Positions 7,412 through 14,741 of a stretch of DNA of 17,477 nucleotides are shown in pieces. The stretch's first letter is position 1, and each line of letters starts with the position of its first letter. Both the position numbers and the translations under genes were made by a program. Location: assembly GCA_964417835.1 (NCBI GenBank), contig CAYQJD010000019.1, positions 1 to 17,477 on the forward strand, in the 5' to 3' direction. This DNA is from UMGS1124 sp964417835 (lineage in GTDB: Bacteria > Bacillota_I > Bacilli_A > RF39 > UBA660). A model generated the notes under the pieces. That model did no database searches and was not told the DNA's origin. It saw nothing but the letters and a program-made list of their open reading frames with translations.

Positions 7412-9553
7412 CTATTTTACATTAATTAATCTAATAAATGGATAACCTTCTATATTAGAAACTGCAATAACAGTAAATATTTTTTCTTCATAAAATTCAT
7501 CATTTTTATTTGTATTATCAAATGGAAGTTGATAAATAGAATTATTTTCACAATAAAGTGTACCATCCATATTTGCTACTCGGTCATTATAATAATAAGT
7601 ATTTTCACTATTATCTACAACCTCTTCAGGATTATCAATATTAATTTCTGGAGATGACCCTAAAGGGAAAAATATTGTTTTATTTGTATTTATTATTTTT
7701 TGACTACTAGTTTCATATCCATAAGCATATAATGGTTTATCATTAATATCAATAACTGTATCACTATTATTTAAATTATTAACAAGCATGCTTGATTTTT
7801 CTAATTTAGAATATGTAATACCAACATCATACTTATCATAAAATTCACCTTCTCCTTGAGAAGAAATAGTTATTGTTGGTTTATTATTTTCTCCACTAGG
7901 ATTATACTCAACATATCTTCCTAATGCTTCTGCAACGAATCTTAAAGGAACATATACTTGATTATCAACTATTTTTGATGTCACATCAACCGAATCTGCC
8001 TGAAATGTAGGACTTTTTAGAGCAAAAACTTCAGAATTATTGGCCATAAAAAGTTCTAAATAGCTTTGGTAAGTCTTTGAACCAATTTCATGAACAATTG
8101 TATATTTTGCTCCATCTATATTCGAATAAGTTTTAAAATTTTCAGGCAATTTTTTATTATTAAGGATATCAAATCTTAAGATAATTTTATTTTCATTTTT
8201 TGAACTTTTAGAAAAATTACATTTCATAGCGCTACATAAATTATTTAAATTAATATAAGTTCTATTATTTTCTAAAAATGTTCCTAAATTATAATTTATT
8301 TTCTCTCCATCAATTATAAAATTTGCATCAAAATAATTAGAGTCACTTTGATAAGATGCTGGTTTTTTTACATAAATTTTATACCCTTGTTCTCTATATT
8401 CATTTAAATTAGAATTTGAATAATCATATTTTTCATAATTAATTATAGTACCATTGGAAGCTATAAAGTAGTGTTTACCATCTGGCAAACTATTAAATTT
8501 TGTAACATACTCCCCTTTTGAATCAAATAAATATTTATCAAATAATACAGAATTATCATTAAAAAATATATAAGATGGAGTTCCAATTATATCAAATTTT
8601 GAAACATCTATATTATTTGCACTTGAGTAAATATTTTTTATTCTACCAAAGTTATCTAGTACTTTTATAAAATTTGCATTGCCTGCAATATCATCACCTA
8701 TATAATATTCTGTTTCTAAATATGTAGTATTTGTTTTATACTTTAAATTATTTATATAACTGTTATCAATAAATTGTAATGAATTCAATTTTTCTTTATT
8801 AGATTCTGAAAAACTATCCACAATTTCATTATTACTATTATAAACAACATAATAATATTTTTCATTTGAAGATGTATCAAATTCAGTAGGGTTAGGAGCC
8901 CCATATATATCAGTAAATAAATCCGTTTTAGAAGAATAATAAAATTTAATTACATATCCTCCATCAACTAATGCTCCACACGATATAGCTTTTTCTAAGC
9001 CTTGATTGTAGTAAACTTTTCTATGCAATTCTTCTCCGTTATTATCAATTCTAATAAAAATAGCATCAAAATTATCATCTTGATAATCTCTTGTTAATCC
9101 CCAAACATACCCAACGCCTAATAAACTACCATCTTTTAATTCTATTAAATCACTTAATTCAGTAGCTACTGTAGGTGCTAGAGGATCTGCTGAATCACTA
9201 TTTAATAAAACATAAAAGTTTTTCTCAAATATTTTGTTAAAATCTTTATCATATTTTATTATTTTAGTATGATCTTTAGTTGCTGTTCCAACTAAAGCAG
9301 AAGTATTATCATCTTGTTTACCAGGAATCGAATTTCCAGTTTCTTTGTATGTAGCTTTCATAATATAACTACCATCTTTAGTTTCAATTATATTTTGAAT
9401 AATTGGCATATACCCATTTAATTCTAAATTAATTTCTTCCCATTCACTACTAAAATCATATTGTTTTAAATCTACATAATTATATGCTTTAACACTACGA
9501 TTAACAATAAACATACATACAAAAATAAAAAATATTGTTTTAAACTTATTCAT
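7412..9553 (-). CDS. Secreted protein with propeller-like repeats and stalk domains
   Basis: A 713-aa protein with a signal peptide (MNKFKTIFFIFVCMFIVNRS, cleavage probably near VKA-Y24). Residues about 50-380 contain repeats of the type ELKDGSLLGVGY, IFIRIDNNGEELHRKVYY and GALVDGGYVIKF, as in beta-propeller or delta-60-like surface proteins. Two copper-amine-oxidase-N-like (stalk) units follow: about 405-462 (NNRTYINLNNL) and about 515-565 (VDNQVYVPLRFVAEALG). These are common in exported Bacillota proteins and do not imply an oxidase. No LPXTG or C-terminal membrane helix is seen, so it is probably released or held by its partners. It overlaps the upstream membrane-protein gene by 8 nt and is the last gene of its operon. 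The ribosome binding site AGAGG is modest, which fits translational coupling. Function unknown; the domain calls are inference. Confidence 0.85.
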   Translation of the reverse strand: MNKFKTIFFIFVCMFIVNRSVKAYNYVDLKQYDFSSEWEEINLELNGYMPIIQNIIETKDGSYIMKATYKETGNSIPGKQDDNTSALVGTATKDHTKIIKYDKDFNKIFEKNFYVLLNSDSADPLAPTVATELSDLIELKDGSLLGVGYVWGLTRDYQDDNFDAIFIRIDNNGEELHRKVYYNQGLEKAISCGALVDGGYVIKFYYSSKTDLFTDIYGAPNPTEFDTSSNEKYYYVVYNSNNEIVDSFSESNKEKLNSLQFIDNSYINNLKYKTNTTYLETEYYIGDDIAGNANFIKVLDNFGRIKNIYSSANNIDVSKFDIIGTPSYIFFNDNSVLFDKYLFDSKGEYVTKFNSLPDGKHYFIASNGTIINYEKYDYSNSNLNEYREQGYKIYVKKPASYQSDSNYFDANFIIDGEKINYNLGTFLENNRTYINLNNLCSAMKCNFSKSSKNENKIILRFDILNNKKLPENFKTYSNIDGAKYTIVHEIGSKTYQSYLELFMANNSEVFALKSPTFQADSVDVTSKIVDNQVYVPLRFVAEALGRYVEYNPSGENNKPTITISSQGEGEFYDKYDVGITYSKLEKSSMLVNNLNNSDTVIDINDKPLYAYGYETSSQKIINTNKTIFFPLGSSPEINIDNPEEVVDNSENTYYYNDRVANMDGTLYCENNSIYQLPFDNTNKNDEFYEEKIFTVIAVSNIEGYPFIRLINVK

Positions 9554-9938
9554 TTACAGTAACCTCTATTCTATTAGATTTATTATTCATCAATTCACAA
9601 TATATATACGTTTCTCCAGTTTTCTCAGCTTTAAAAGATGAAGTTGTCACAAAACTCACTATATCAGATTCTGAATAGCATTTAACTAATAAGCTTTTAG
9701 ATTTATCTGTTATTATTTTTAAATCCACAATATCACCTTGTTTTATTTTCAACATTGTTCCTTTATTCGGAGAATAAACATAATTAACATTTGTTGAAGA
9801 TATTTCAATACTTATATAATTATTACTATTAAAATACTTATAAAGTATAATAAATAATACTATTAATAATAAAATAACTCCCAAAAATACTATATTCTTT
9901 TTAACAAATTTAATTAAATTATCAAATTTTTTTTTCAT
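9546..9938 (-). CDS. Single-pass membrane protein with Ig-like (BIG2-type) outer domain
   Basis: A 130-aa protein with a Lys-rich cytoplasmic N-terminus, one strong hydrophobic helix (about 14-36) and a beta-rich outer domain (about 42-130). The outer domain follows the bacterial Ig-like type 2 pattern: an early V-x-I strand, KQGDIVDLKI, and the closing EKTGETYIYCEL then SNRIEVTV. Two Cys (near 87 and 114) could form a disulfide bond. An in-frame GTG twelve bases upstream lies in the ribosome binding site GTGAGG, so the ATG at 9936-9938 is chosen. The gene lies 13 nt after the TrbC-like gene and overlaps the large secreted-protein gene, so the three products probably act together at the cell surface. 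No function can be named. Confidence 0.8.
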   Translation of the reverse strand: MKKKFDNLIKFVKKNIVFLGVILLLIVLFIILYKYFNSNNYISIEISSTNVNYVYSPNKGTMLKIKQGDIVDLKIITDKSKSLLVKCYSESDIVSFVTTSSFKAEKTGETYIYCELMNNKSNRIEVTVNE

Positions 9939-9951
9939 TACATACCTCACA

Positions 9952-10329
9952 TTAATCTATAAATATAGCTTTACTAATACATTCTTCTGTTTCAACTGTA
10001 CATTGTTGCGTTTCTGTAATATCATTCTCACATTTCAAATCTAAAACGCAATTATATATACAACTATAGCCACTTTTATCAAATCCAGTAATTTCAAATA
10101 AATATAATACAATATTAGGCAATAAAAATATAAGAATTCCTGCAACAATTTTTTTTATTAAAGAAATACTCTCTTTTTTTAACGTTATTTCTTTTGAAGA
10201 AGTCATAGCTTTAAAAAAACTAAAACTACCTAAAGCAATAATAATTAAAGGAATAATAAATTTAAAAATTTTTAAAAAAATTCCAATAAGTTCGTATATA
10301 CCCATTATTTTATCACTACAAACATTCAT
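9952..10329 (-). CDS. Two-helix TrbC/VirB2-like membrane protein with Cys-rich tail
   Basis: A 125-aa protein with two hydrophobic helices (about 15-41 and 60-80) joined by a short basic loop (SSKEITLKKESISLIKK). The second helix starts KKIVAGILIFLLPNIV. This two-helix hairpin with a charged loop resembles TrbC/VirB2 pilin-type proteins of type IV secretion systems, but no other secretion genes lie in the window, so the likeness may be structural only. After the second helix comes a 40-residue tail with five Cys (90, 94, 100, 110, 117), probably outside the cell. ATG at 10327-10329 with AGGAAG upstream. It is the first gene of the three-gene operon and probably has its own promoter. Confidence 0.78.
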   Translation of the reverse strand: MNVCSDKIMGIYELIGIFLKIFKFIIPLIIIALGSFSFFKAMTSSKEITLKKESISLIKKIVAGILIFLLPNIVLYLFEITGFDKSGYSCIYNCVLDLKCENDITETQQCTVETEECISKAIFID

Positions 10330-10353
10330 AAATATTCTTCCTATCTTAAAATA

Positions 10354-10359
10354 AGTATA
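10354..10359 (-). promoter_or_regulatory. Putative -10 box of the membrane/surface operon
   Basis: TATACT preceded by TGT (extended -10 form) on the minus strand, 25 nt before the start of the TrbC-like gene. No -35 match is seen. An inverted repeat lies just upstream at 10382-10403. Confidence 0.45.
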
Positions 10360-10381
10360 ACAAAAAAACTACAAAATTAAA

Positions 10382-10403
10382 ATACAATTCGCATTAATTG
10401 TAT
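10382..10403. repeat. Inverted repeat upstream of the surface operon
   Basis: ATACAATT and AATTGTAT form a perfect 8-bp stem with a 6-nt loop. It lies between the spoIVB terminator and the -10 of the next operon. On the minus strand TTTAATTTT follows it, so it may be a second, weaker terminator. Its place about 23 nt before the -10 also allows an operator. Confidence 0.5.
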
Positions 10404-10438
10404 ATAAAAAAATGACCCTCATATTTGAAAATCATTTT
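10402..10438 (-). terminator. Intrinsic terminator of spoIVB
   Basis: On the minus strand a 13-bp hairpin with three T-G pairs (arms 10426-10438 and 10409-10421, loop AATA) is followed by a T-rich tract. It begins about 27 nt after the spoIVB stop. Confidence 0.75.
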
Positions 10439-10464
10439 CTAATATTTAATATATTAAAATAAAT

Positions 10465-11433
10465 TTATCTAGACTCACCTTCTTCTAACATTGTAGTAAT
10501 AAATATTCCATAGCCAGTTGTTGGGTTATTTACTATAACATGTGTAACTGCTCCAAATATCTTGTTATCTTGAATTATTGGAGAACCACTCATTCCTTGA
10601 ACTATACCACCTGTTTTATCTTTTAATCTAGAATCAGTAACCTCAAACGTAATATTCTTAATATTAGAACTTGTATTTATACTAGTTATATTTATTTCAA
10701 ACTCTTCAATAGTTTCACTATCTATTACTGTATAAATTTTAGCATTCCCTTTTTTTAACTCATCAGGTTTACCAACTTTTAATAAATCTTTATTGGGCAG
10801 TTCTTTACTATAAATCCCATAAATTCCAGAAACTGTATTTTTATTTACATTCCCAAATATATTATTTGAATAAAACTTAGCATTTTTTGTTCCAGCTGTC
10901 CCAACTGTAGATCTATCTATACTAGTAACTAAACTTTCAAAAATTGTACCTTTTCTTACCTCTATACTAGATAAACTACTGCTTTCTATAATCTCATGCC
11001 CTAATGCACCATAAATTTTAGTTTCGGGATCTATATATGTTAAAGTTCCTATTCCACTTATAGAATCTTTAACATATAACCCAGTTTTATAAACTCCCCC
11101 TTCAATTATTAAAGAAAAATCATATGTAATTTCTTTTTTATTTCGTGATACCGTTATTTGTACCATATTATCTTGAACATTATTTTCTATAGCGCTAACC
11201 ATTTCTTCAACAGAATATACATTTTTATTATTTATTTTTATAATAGTGTCTCCTATTTTCAAATCATTTGTATTATATTTATTATTAATTTTATAAAAAC
11301 CTATAATAATAACCCCTTCATTATAAACTTCTATACCTATATTATCTCCTCCAGGAATAATATATTCGGAATATGCTAATACATTTATAGGAATTAATAA
11401 TGTTAATATTAATATAATAATTCTTTTATTCAT
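10465..11433 (-). CDS. spoIVB: SpoIVB-type serine peptidase (family S55)
   Basis: In Bacillus, SpoIVB is made in the forespore, secreted into the intermembrane space, and cleaves SpoIVFA to trigger pro-sigma-K processing. The 322-aa protein has an N-terminal signal/membrane segment (about 3-20), a PDZ domain (about 25-105; LKIGDTIIKINNKNV) and an S55 peptidase domain. The probable triad is His146 (GALGHE), Asp267 (EVTDSRL) and Ser282 (QGMSGSP). The 15-residue Asp-Ser spacing matches what I recall for B. subtilis. A frame extension to a TTG adds four residues, but GGTGG lies five bases before the ATG at 11431-11433, which is chosen. It follows nusB-xseA-xseB, a neighbourhood shared with spore formers. 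Only about 40 nt separate it from the upstream terminator; CATAATA there resembles a forespore-type -10, without a clear -35. Confidence 0.93.
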   Translation of the reverse strand: MNKRIIILILTLLIPINVLAYSEYIIPGGDNIGIEVYNEGVIIIGFYKINNKYNTNDLKIGDTIIKINNKNVYSVEEMVSAIENNVQDNMVQITVSRNKKEITYDFSLIIEGGVYKTGLYVKDSISGIGTLTYIDPETKIYGALGHEIIESSSLSSIEVRKGTIFESLVTSIDRSTVGTAGTKNAKFYSNNIFGNVNKNTVSGIYGIYSKELPNKDLLKVGKPDELKKGNAKIYTVIDSETIEEFEINITSINTSSNIKNITFEVTDSRLKDKTGGIVQGMSGSPIIQDNKIFGAVTHVIVNNPTTGYGIFITTMLEEGESR

Positions 11434-11465
11434 TCGTACCACCAATAATATTATGTATGAAAATA

Positions 11466-11495
11466 AAAAAAATAAATAACCAATTTATGGTTATT
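11466..11495 (-). terminator. Intrinsic terminator after xseB
   Basis: AATAACC and GGTTATT (arms 11489-11495 and 11475-11481, 7-nt loop) are followed on the minus strand by TATTTTTTTT. The stem includes the xseB stop codon. It is a weak AT-rich stem with a good U-tract, so partial readthrough into spoIVB is possible. Confidence 0.65.
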
Positions 11496-11706
11496 CAGTT
11501 ATTTCAAAATCAGATAATGTTCCATTTTCTTCTAAAATTTTATTTACTTGTGTAGTAGCATTATTTAATTTATCAGAACATATCTTTATTAACTCCATAG
11601 CTTCTTTATATTTATCTATACTAGTTTCCAAATCAGTATTACCACTTTCTAATTCTTTTACTATTTTTTCTATTTCTATTAATAATTCATCAAATTTCTT
11701 TTCCAT
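11491..11706 (-). CDS. xseB: Exodeoxyribonuclease VII small subunit
   Basis: XseB is the small helical subunit of exonuclease VII. Several copies pack on each XseA to form the enzyme that degrades single-stranded DNA to short oligonucleotides. The 71-aa protein shows the typical two-helix pattern: KFDELLIEIEKIVKELESG, then LETSIDKYKEAMELIKIC, ending in a short acidic tail. The length is normal. It overlaps the xseA end by 17 nt, with AAAGGAT about 8 nt before the ATG, so it is co-translated with its partner. A terminator overlaps its stop codon. Confidence 0.94.
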   Translation of the reverse strand: MEKKFDELLIEIEKIVKELESGNTDLETSIDKYKEAMELIKICSDKLNNATTQVNKILEENGTLSDFEITE

Positions 11707-12970
11707 TTTTTATAATCCTTTCAATATTTGCTAGAATATTTCCATTATGTAATATTATATTTATTTTCTCATCTTTTTTTAATCCAGCAACATCTTTTAT
11801 AACTTTATTATCTTTTCTTACTACACTATATCCTTTGCTTAAAATATTTAATGGATTAAGTAAAGTTAATTTGTTTATTAACATTTCATATGAATTATTG
11901 AATGGTACTATTAATGTGTCTGGATTATTTAGTAAATGATTATTTTTTAATGTATCAAGTTTTTTTATTCTTTGATCTAAAATATATTCAATTCTATTAT
12001 TTAAATCATTTATATAAGTATCAAGTTTTTGTTCTTTAATTTCAAAACTTGCTAAAGGGTTGGTTAAAACATAACTTTTTTTATATGCATCTAATTTGTT
12101 TTGACTTATATCTATATTATTTTTTATATTTTTATTCAATCTTAACTTTAGTTGATTTAAGAATGCTTTTACATCAACAATATTGGGTACTGCCATTTCA
12201 GCAGCTCCTGTTGGAGTAGGCGCTCTCAAATCTGAAACAAAGTCACAAATTGTAAAATCAATTTCATGCCCTATCGCTGATATAATAGGAGTTTTAGCTT
12301 CGTATATTGCTCTTGCCACACTTTCTTCATTAAAACTCCACAAATCTTCTATAGATCCACCGCCTCTACCTACAATTAAAAGATCCAAATTATAATTATC
12401 GGCTTTCTTTATTTGTTCAATAATATTATTGGCAGCAAGCTCACCTTGTACTAAGCTCGGAAATAAAATTGTTTCAACTATAGGAAATCTTCTTTTTATT
12501 GTACTTAAAATATCTTTAATAGCAGCGCCTGTAGGTGCTGTAATAACACCTATTTTACTTGGAAATTTAGGTATAGCTTTTTTATGTGCAGGATCAAACA
12601 GACCTTCTTTAGCAAGCTTTTTTTTCAATTCTTCAAACTTTAAATAGAGATTCCCAACACCATCCTCTTGCATTTCAGTTATGTATATCTGATATCCTCC
12701 ATTTGGTTCATAAATACTCACTCTCCCCACAACTAAAACTTTCATTCCATCTTTAGGTATAAAATTTAATTTAGTTGCACTACTTGAAAACATTACAGCA
12801 TTTATTCTACTATTTTCATCCTTTAATGTAAAATATAAATGCCCTCTTGTATGACCTTTAAAATTTGATATTTCTCCTTTTAAACATAATGTTTGTATAT
12901 TTGGATCTGTATCAAATTTATTCTTTAAATATTTATTTAACGTTGAAACTGTTATGTATCTTCTTTCCAT
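11690..12970 (-). CDS. xseA: Exodeoxyribonuclease VII large subunit
   Basis: XseA is the catalytic subunit of exonuclease VII. Its 426 aa show an N-terminal OB-fold (about 5-100; GHLYFTLKD, VVGRVSIYEPNGGYQIY) for single-strand binding. The catalytic region (about 125-320) has TAPTGAAI (144-151), GRGGGSIEDLW (201-211), GHEIDFTICD (234-243) and DLRAPTPTGAAE (247-258). A coiled-coil segment and a small C-terminal domain with NILSKGYSVV follow. ATG with AGGAGATTGTAA upstream. It lies 39 nt after nusB and overlaps xseB, in the nusB-xseA-xseB order usual in Bacillota; folD, often found between nusB and xseA, is absent. Confidence 0.97.
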   Translation of the reverse strand: MERRYITVSTLNKYLKNKFDTDPNIQTLCLKGEISNFKGHTRGHLYFTLKDENSRINAVMFSSSATKLNFIPKDGMKVLVVGRVSIYEPNGGYQIYITEMQEDGVGNLYLKFEELKKKLAKEGLFDPAHKKAIPKFPSKIGVITAPTGAAIKDILSTIKRRFPIVETILFPSLVQGELAANNIIEQIKKADNYNLDLLIVGRGGGSIEDLWSFNEESVARAIYEAKTPIISAIGHEIDFTICDFVSDLRAPTPTGAAEMAVPNIVDVKAFLNQLKLRLNKNIKNNIDISQNKLDAYKKSYVLTNPLASFEIKEQKLDTYINDLNNRIEYILDQRIKKLDTLKNNHLLNNPDTLIVPFNNSYEMLINKLTLLNPLNILSKGYSVVRKDNKVIKDVAGLKKDEKINIILHNGNILANIERIIKNGKEI

Positions 12971-13009
12971 TTACAATCTCCTATTTAAAAATAATATAGA
13001 AATACTATA

Positions 13010-13405
13010 TTATTCATTAATGATTTTATCTAAAACAGCATTTATCATTTTTCTAACATTTTCGTCACTATATTTTTTTGCCAATTCTAAAGCTTCATTT
13101 ATAACAACTATTTTTGGGGTATCTGTATACTCTATTTCATATAAACTCATTCTTAAAATTATTGCTCCTAAACTATCTAGTCTGTCAATAGTCCAATTAT
13201 TTAAATATTTATTAGCTAGATTATCTAAATCAGTTTTATTTTTTAAAACTCCATTAACCATATCATTAACAAAATCATTTGAAATTTCTAAATTTTCTTT
13301 TATTACATCTTCAAGATTATATTCATAATTATTTTTGTCATACATTTCATACTGGTACAAAATTGTCATTATTTTTTCTCTTAATTCACTTCTTTTTAAT
13401 GTCAT
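13010..13405 (-). CDS. nusB: Transcription antitermination factor NusB
   Basis: NusB binds the boxA element of rRNA leaders together with S10 (NusE) and helps RNA polymerase read through rRNA operons. The 131-aa protein is all-helical and full length. It begins with the typical TLKRSELREKIMTILYQYEM and ends with PKIVVINEALELAKKYSDENVRKMINAVLDKI, where the EALELAKKYS-NAVLDKI pattern is diagnostic. The ATG at 13403-13405 has AGGTGGT at 13411-13417. It begins the nusB-xseA-xseB unit, 75 nt after nth, behind an extended -10 box. Confidence 0.95.
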   Translation of the reverse strand: MTLKRSELREKIMTILYQYEMYDKNNYEYNLEDVIKENLEISNDFVNDMVNGVLKNKTDLDNLANKYLNNWTIDRLDSLGAIILRMSLYEIEYTDTPKIVVINEALELAKKYSDENVRKMINAVLDKIINE

Positions 13406-13423
13406 TATGAACCACCTGAAATA

Positions 13424-13432
13424 ATTATAACA
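13424..13432 (-). promoter_or_regulatory. Extended -10 promoter of nusB-xseA-xseB
   Basis: TGTTATAAT on the minus strand lies in the 75-nt gap between nth and nusB. The start site would be at about 13417, so the ribosome binding site would be at the very 5' end of the mRNA. No -35 match is seen. Confidence 0.5.
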
Positions 13433-13480
13433 TATTTGCTATTTTTTATATAGATTAATTTTAAAAAACGATAAGTGATA

Positions 13481-14113
13481 TTAATTATTATTAATATGTT
13501 TTTTATAAAACGTACAATATTTTTTTAAGAGACATTTATCACATGCAGGATTTTGACTTTTACAAATATATCTTCCAAATAAAACCAATTGATGATGTGT
13601 TCTAGACCATAAATCTTTTGGAAGTTTTTTCATTAATTTTTTTTCTACATTTAATACAGTATCCCCTTTTTTTGCTAAATCAAGTCTAATACTAACTCTA
13701 TAAACATGTGTATCTACTGCTATTGCAGGTACGTTGAAAATATTTGATAATACTAAATTTGTTGTTTTTCTTCCTACACCTGGTAAACTTTCTAAATATT
13801 CTCTATTATTAGGTACTGTGCCATCATAATCACTAACAAGTTTTTTAGATAATTCAATTATATAAGAACTTTTTTTCTTATAGTTTCCACAACTATAAAT
13901 AATTTTTTCTATATCTTCTGGTTTTGCCTGACTTAGTTTATATATATCATATTTTTGAAATAAAATTTTTGTTACTTTATTAACTCTGGCATCAGTACAT
14001 TGTGCGGATAAAACAGTCGCTATTAGAAGTTCATAATCTTTAGTATAATTTAATTCACACTTTGGATTGGGAATCATAATATCTAAATATTTTAAAATTT
14101 CTTTAATTTTCAT
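13481..14113 (-). CDS. nth: Endonuclease III (DNA glycosylase/AP lyase)
   Basis: Nth removes oxidised pyrimidines and cuts at the abasic site in base excision repair. The 210-aa protein has the helix-hairpin-helix LPGVGRK (110-116) with catalytic Lys116, the catalytic Asp134 in VDTHV, and a C-terminal 4Fe-4S loop Cys184-x6-Cys191-x2-Cys194-x5-Cys200. AQCTD near the N-terminus is also typical. All key residues are present. The ATG overlaps the dnaD end by 11 nt and lacks a clear ribosome binding site, so translation is probably coupled. The nth-dnaD pair is conserved in Bacillota. Confidence 0.97.
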   Translation of the reverse strand: MKIKEILKYLDIMIPNPKCELNYTKDYELLIATVLSAQCTDARVNKVTKILFQKYDIYKLSQAKPEDIEKIIYSCGNYKKKSSYIIELSKKLVSDYDGTVPNNREYLESLPGVGRKTTNLVLSNIFNVPAIAVDTHVYRVSIRLDLAKKGDTVLNVEKKLMKKLPKDLWSRTHHQLVLFGRYICKSQNPACDKCLLKKYCTFYKKHINNN

Positions 14114-14741
14114 CTAGCCAATTATATTCAAAAAAGGAATTATTTTCTTTTTTTTCGTCTTTCTTTAATTTTCCATTTTTTACATCTTCTACAGTCTTAT
14201 AATTCTTCTTTGTCCACTCATAAATGATTTTATCAATATATCTTAAATTGCTTACACCATTATAAGTTGCCTCTTTTAAAGCCTCTTTAATTAAATCCTG
14301 ATTCATACCACTATTGATCCAAGCATTAATAAATTCGAATTCCATTGGAGTTAAAGGTCTTCCAAATTCACTTTCGAATAATTCAAATATATTTTTTTCT
14401 TCTTTAACTAATAACTCTTTATTTATATTTGTACTAGCTAATTTATAAATTTCTTCTAAATTTATTTCCTCAATAATTTTATCATCATCATTTTTAATAA
14501 TTGTAGAAATTAAGCCTTTTTTAGTTAATGAACTAAATGCTGATAAAATTTCTTCTTTTTTTAAGCAGGTAATACTGTTAATTAAACTTAAATCTAATTG
14601 TGGATGTTCTTGGTTAGTTAAAAAAATTAATAACAGAGATTCATCAACAGTTAAATTATTTTCTTTTATTATTTTAAATAAAAATGATCGTATAACATAA
14701 TCTTTATTTTTTATAAGATTAAAAATAGTTTCATTACTCAT
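14103..14741 (-). CDS. dnaD: DnaD-like replication initiation protein
   Basis: DnaD helps remodel the origin and recruit the DnaB-DnaI helicase complex during replication initiation and restart in Bacillota. The 212 aa show an N-terminal winged-helix domain (about 1-100), a linker, and a C-terminal DnaD/DnaB2 domain (about 117-182) with FESEFGRPLTPMEFEFINAW and the DNA-binding motif Y168-IDKIIYE-W176. A charged, Lys-rich tail follows. ATG at 14739-14741 with GGGAG five bases upstream and AAAGGAG farther up. It overlaps cca by 8 nt and nth by 11 nt. Confidence 0.94.
   Translation of the reverse strand: MSNETIFNLIKNKDYVIRSFLFKIIKENNLTVDESLLLIFLTNQEHPQLDLSLINSITCLKKEEILSAFSSLTKKGLISTIIKNDDDKIIEEINLEEIYKLASTNINKELLVKEEKNIFELFESEFGRPLTPMEFEFINAWINSGMNQDLIKEALKEATYNGVSNLRYIDKIIYEWTKKNYKTVEDVKNGKLKKDEKKENNSFFEYNWLDEN

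Noticed and set aside
11158..11379. Plus-strand open frame of about 73 codons over spoIVB
   Set aside because: It is antisense to the PDZ region of spoIVB, and the Ile/Asn/Tyr-rich product is typical of AT-rich antisense frames.
12183..12647. Two plus-strand open frames of about 70 codons each
   Set aside because: Both lie opposite the conserved catalytic region of xseA and mirror its codons.
12954..13328. Plus-strand open frame of about 124 codons
   Set aside because: It is antisense to nusB, with no start signals; nusB has clear family similarity on the other strand.
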